Source: Lachnospiraceae bacterium (GTDB taxonomy: Bacteria; Bacillota; Clostridia; Lachnospirales; Lachnospiraceae). Taken from it: a stretch of 32,105 nt of DNA. A model generated the notes under the pieces. The model saw only the letters and a list, made by a program, of their open reading frames with translations, ran no database searches and had not been told where the DNA came from. The position numbers were made by a program, and so were the translations under genes. Of this stretch, positions 30,375 to 32,105 are shown in pieces (the first letter of the stretch is position 1; the number at the start of each line of letters is the position of its first letter). The stretch is taken from the NCBI GenBank assembly GCA_016291655.1, contig JAEEYF010000026.1, forward strand, positions 1 to 32,105, written 5' to 3'.

Positions 30375-31775
30375 TTAGTAGGCATTGTAATCCTTTGCCC
30401 TGAACAGTGTTTTAAACAGAATGGCAATATCAAGCCACAGTTTCCAATTTTCGATATACCAGATGTCGCAATCCACCCTTCTCTTGATAGAGGTGTCGCC
30501 TCTGTATCCGTTGATCTGGGCCCAGCCCGTAATGCCGGGACGCACCTGGTGCTTTACCATATATCTCGGTATCTCTTCTTTGAACCTGTCGACATAGTAA
30601 GGGCGCTCGGGTCTGGGGCCGACCAGGCTCATGTCCCCTTTAAGGACATTGAAGAGCTGGGGCAGTTCGTCTATGCTTGTGCGACGGATGAACCTGCCGA
30701 CCTTCGTTACTCTGTCGTCGTTCTCAGTGGTCCACTCTTTCTTTTCGTCATCTTCATCCTGAACCACCATGGAGCGGAACTTGTACATGGTGAATTCCCT
30801 GTTGTGAAGCCCAATGCGTTTCTGCTTGTATATGACCGGTCCTTTTGACGTCGCTTTGACGATCACTGCCACCACCGCCATGGGAAGAGCTGCGATGATG
30901 AGGGCAAGGATGCCCAGGACAATGTCTTCCGTGCGCTTTAAACAGCGGTTTCCCATGCTTGCCAGCGGAACGGAACGGATGTTGATAACGGGAACTCCGT
31001 CCATATCCTCCATGTTGGCATTTCCGGAGATCAGGTTCATGAAATCGGGAGCAAACTTCGTGTGAAGTCCGTAATGCTCGCCCGTTTCCACTATCTCCGC
31101 AAGCTTTGTGTAATCCTCCACCTTGAGCGCTATGATCAGCTCATCGAGATCGTGCTCGGAAAGAACATGATCAAGCTCGTCCAGTCTGCCCAGCACCTTA
31201 ACACCTCTGTATCTGGTGCCTTTTTCCATCTCGTTGTCCAGGATCCCCATTACCGAATAGCCCCATTCGGGATTGGCTATAAGACGATCGATGTAAACCT
31301 CGGTCGTCCTTGAATACCCCACTATCAACACATGCTTGAGATTTTTGCCGTGTTTTCTCAGGGTGCGCAGAAATGAATAGAGGCACAGCCTGAAAAGAAC
31401 GTCAAGCAACGTGTTTACCACCGCAAAGACCGCGATAAAGGTACGGGAAATATCGATCTGCTTCACCATGTACAACAGGGCAAGGAAGTAGACAACTCCG
31501 AAAAGGTTCGCGCGGATAACGTCAAAAAACTGTCGGATCAGCGAACGGCTTCTCTGGGGATTGTAGAGACCTCCGAAGAGGAAGATCAGGAGATACCCCA
31601 AAGCTATGAAAAAAAGATACCCGGCATATGCGCTGAGAGGGAGATACTTGACTCCTTCCCGGGTTCCGATGATCGAAAACCTAATGTAGTAGGACAGGAT
31701 AAAAGCCAAAATGACCAGGATAGTATCTGATATGATAAACAAGCTATGGAATGATTTTTGATGAGCTCTTATCAT
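30375..31775 (-). CDS. WbaP/WcaJ-like polyprenyl glycosylphosphotransferase
   Basis: A 466-residue priming sugar transferase of the large type. About four membrane helices fill the first 130 residues, then comes a CoA-binding-like Rossmann region (HVLIVGYSRTTEVYIDRLI), a re-entrant hydrophobic segment at about 285-310, and the PF02397 catalytic domain with YKFRSM, SIDELPQLFNVLKGDMSLVG, PRPERP and RPGITGWAQINGYRGDT. It transfers a hexose-1-phosphate to undecaprenyl phosphate. It is the first gene after the promoter at 31850-31878 and precedes clpX by 36 bp, far from the polysaccharide operon at the other end of the window. GAGG precedes the ATG. It may prime a second glycan or the same one as the PglC-like enzyme. 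Confidence 0.93.
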   Translation of the reverse strand: MIRAHQKSFHSLFIISDTILVILAFILSYYIRFSIIGTREGVKYLPLSAYAGYLFFIALGYLLIFLFGGLYNPQRSRSLIRQFFDVIRANLFGVVYFLALLYMVKQIDISRTFIAVFAVVNTLLDVLFRLCLYSFLRTLRKHGKNLKHVLIVGYSRTTEVYIDRLIANPEWGYSVMGILDNEMEKGTRYRGVKVLGRLDELDHVLSEHDLDELIIALKVEDYTKLAEIVETGEHYGLHTKFAPDFMNLISGNANMEDMDGVPVINIRSVPLASMGNRCLKRTEDIVLGILALIIAALPMAVVAVIVKATSKGPVIYKQKRIGLHNREFTMYKFRSMVVQDEDDEKKEWTTENDDRVTKVGRFIRRTSIDELPQLFNVLKGDMSLVGPRPERPYYVDRFKEEIPRYMVKHQVRPGITGWAQINGYRGDTSIKRRVDCDIWYIENWKLWLDIAILFKTLFRAKDYNAY

Positions 31776-31800
31776 CGCGGCCTCACATTGGTTTCATAAA

Positions 31801-31845
31801 GCCCCATGAACTCGGGGCGCAAAAGGGTATATTATCACGAGTACC
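31801..31845 (-). promoter_or_regulatory. Leader with two small hairpins before the priming transferase gene
   Basis: Between the promoter and the ATG the minus strand can form GCCCC / GGGGC (31814-31818 with 31801-31805, followed by TTTATG) and GGGTA / TACCC further upstream. These might act as an attenuator, but the stems are only 5 bp. Confidence 0.3.
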
Positions 31846-31849
31846 CTAT

Positions 31850-31878
31850 ATAATAACCCACTTTCGAGTGATTTACAA
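31850..31878 (-). promoter_or_regulatory. SigA-type promoter upstream of the priming transferase and clpX block
   Basis: On the minus strand TTGTAA (31873-31878) is followed after 17 bp by TATTAT (31850-31855). The ATG at 31775 is about 75 bases downstream. It directly follows the terminator of the upstream gene, as at 12906-12967. Confidence 0.7.
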
Positions 31879-31896
31879 GAAAAAATTTCACAAAGC

Positions 31897-31922
31897 AAAA
31901 AAGCCCCCACAAACCCGGGGGC
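31897..31922 (-). terminator. Rho-independent terminator of the right-edge gene
   Basis: On the minus strand GCCCCC pairs with GGGGGC across an 8-base loop and runs into TTTTTT. It lies 46 bp after the stop codon of the partial gene. Confidence 0.85.
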
Positions 31923-31968
31923 GTCATAAGACAGTAATGTTTAAGAATTTAAGAATGGGAAGGCGTGG

Positions 31969-32105
31969 CTAATTTTTCAGGCATCCGATAGGAATGACAT
32001 ATACGCCGTCTTCACGCTTATAACCATATTCAGTCGCGGTTATGACAAGCTTAAGATCCGGCAGTCTTAGCGGGACCTGTTTTTCCTTTTTGTTGTACTC
32101 TCCAA
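31969..32105 (-). CDS. C-terminal fragment of an unidentified protein (5' end off window)
   Basis: An open frame enters from the right edge of the window and ends with TAG at 31969-31971, giving the last 44 residues of a protein. It includes KKEKQVPLRLPDLKLVITA and ends KREDGVYVIPIGCLKN. I cannot assign a family from this piece. A good terminator follows, so it is the end of a transcription unit and not part of the clpX block. Confidence 0.6.
   Translation of the reverse strand, partial: GEYNKKEKQVPLRLPDLKLVITATEYGYKREDGVYVIPIGCLKN

Noticed and set aside
1-32105. tRNA genes, CRISPR arrays, insertion sequences or a replication origin
   Set aside because: No cloverleaf with CCA end, no regularly spaced repeats, no transposase and no cluster of DnaA boxes were recognised on reading both strands.

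Overview
The window reads as a chromosomal segment of an anaerobic Firmicute of class Clostridia, most likely family Lachnospiraceae. The pointers are the gene order clpX, hisC, queH, dgt, dnaG, rpoD, trmK, a type-A-like RNase P RNA, SigA-type promoters with TTG/TAT boxes 17 bp apart, strong AGGAGG-like ribosome sites and secreted BIG2-type Ig-like proteins. Every supported gene lies on the minus strand, so transcription runs from high to low coordinates. This placement is inferred from gene content, not from a database search.

Right part (about 18.0-32.1 kb) is housekeeping. After the 3' end of an unidentified gene (31969-32105) and its terminator, a promoter at about 31850-31878 starts a long tightly packed series: a WbaP/WcaJ-like priming sugar transferase, clpX, hisC, queH, dgt, dnaG, rpoD, trmK and a nucleoside kinase. 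Then comes the RNase P RNA gene (20338-20702), followed without a visible terminator by an AP2/HNH-derived protein gene that is translationally coupled to thrC.

Middle part (about 12.9-18.0 kb) encodes two secreted paralogous Ig-like proteins. The first (894 aa) has an unusually long upstream region of 420 bp with nested stems and repeated octamers, and a perfect ribosome site. A strong intercistronic terminator separates it from the second (603 aa), which probably lives on read-through and ends in its own terminator.

Left part (1 to about 12.9 kb) is an A/T-richer extracellular polysaccharide operon. A promoter at 12906-12934 drives an O-antigen ligase/polymerase-type protein with a large outer loop, two Wzz-like chain-length proteins, a GT4, an EpsG-like polymerase, a GT2, a Wzx flippase, an unassigned glycosyltransferase-like protein and a second GT4. 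A second, near-consensus promoter at 1456-1484 drives a PglC-like priming transferase, a PglD/NeuD-like acetyltransferase and the 5' end of a probable integrase that runs off the window.

Together the left and middle parts look like one surface-coat system: priming, assembly, flipping, length control and polymerisation or ligation of a polysaccharide, next to two exported Ig-like proteins that may be its matrix partners or acceptors. The most interesting unexplained items are the 17.6-18.0 kb leader, the Ig-like pair beside a ligase-type enzyme, and the AP2/HNH-derived protein between rnpB and thrC. No tRNA, CRISPR array or insertion sequence was seen.
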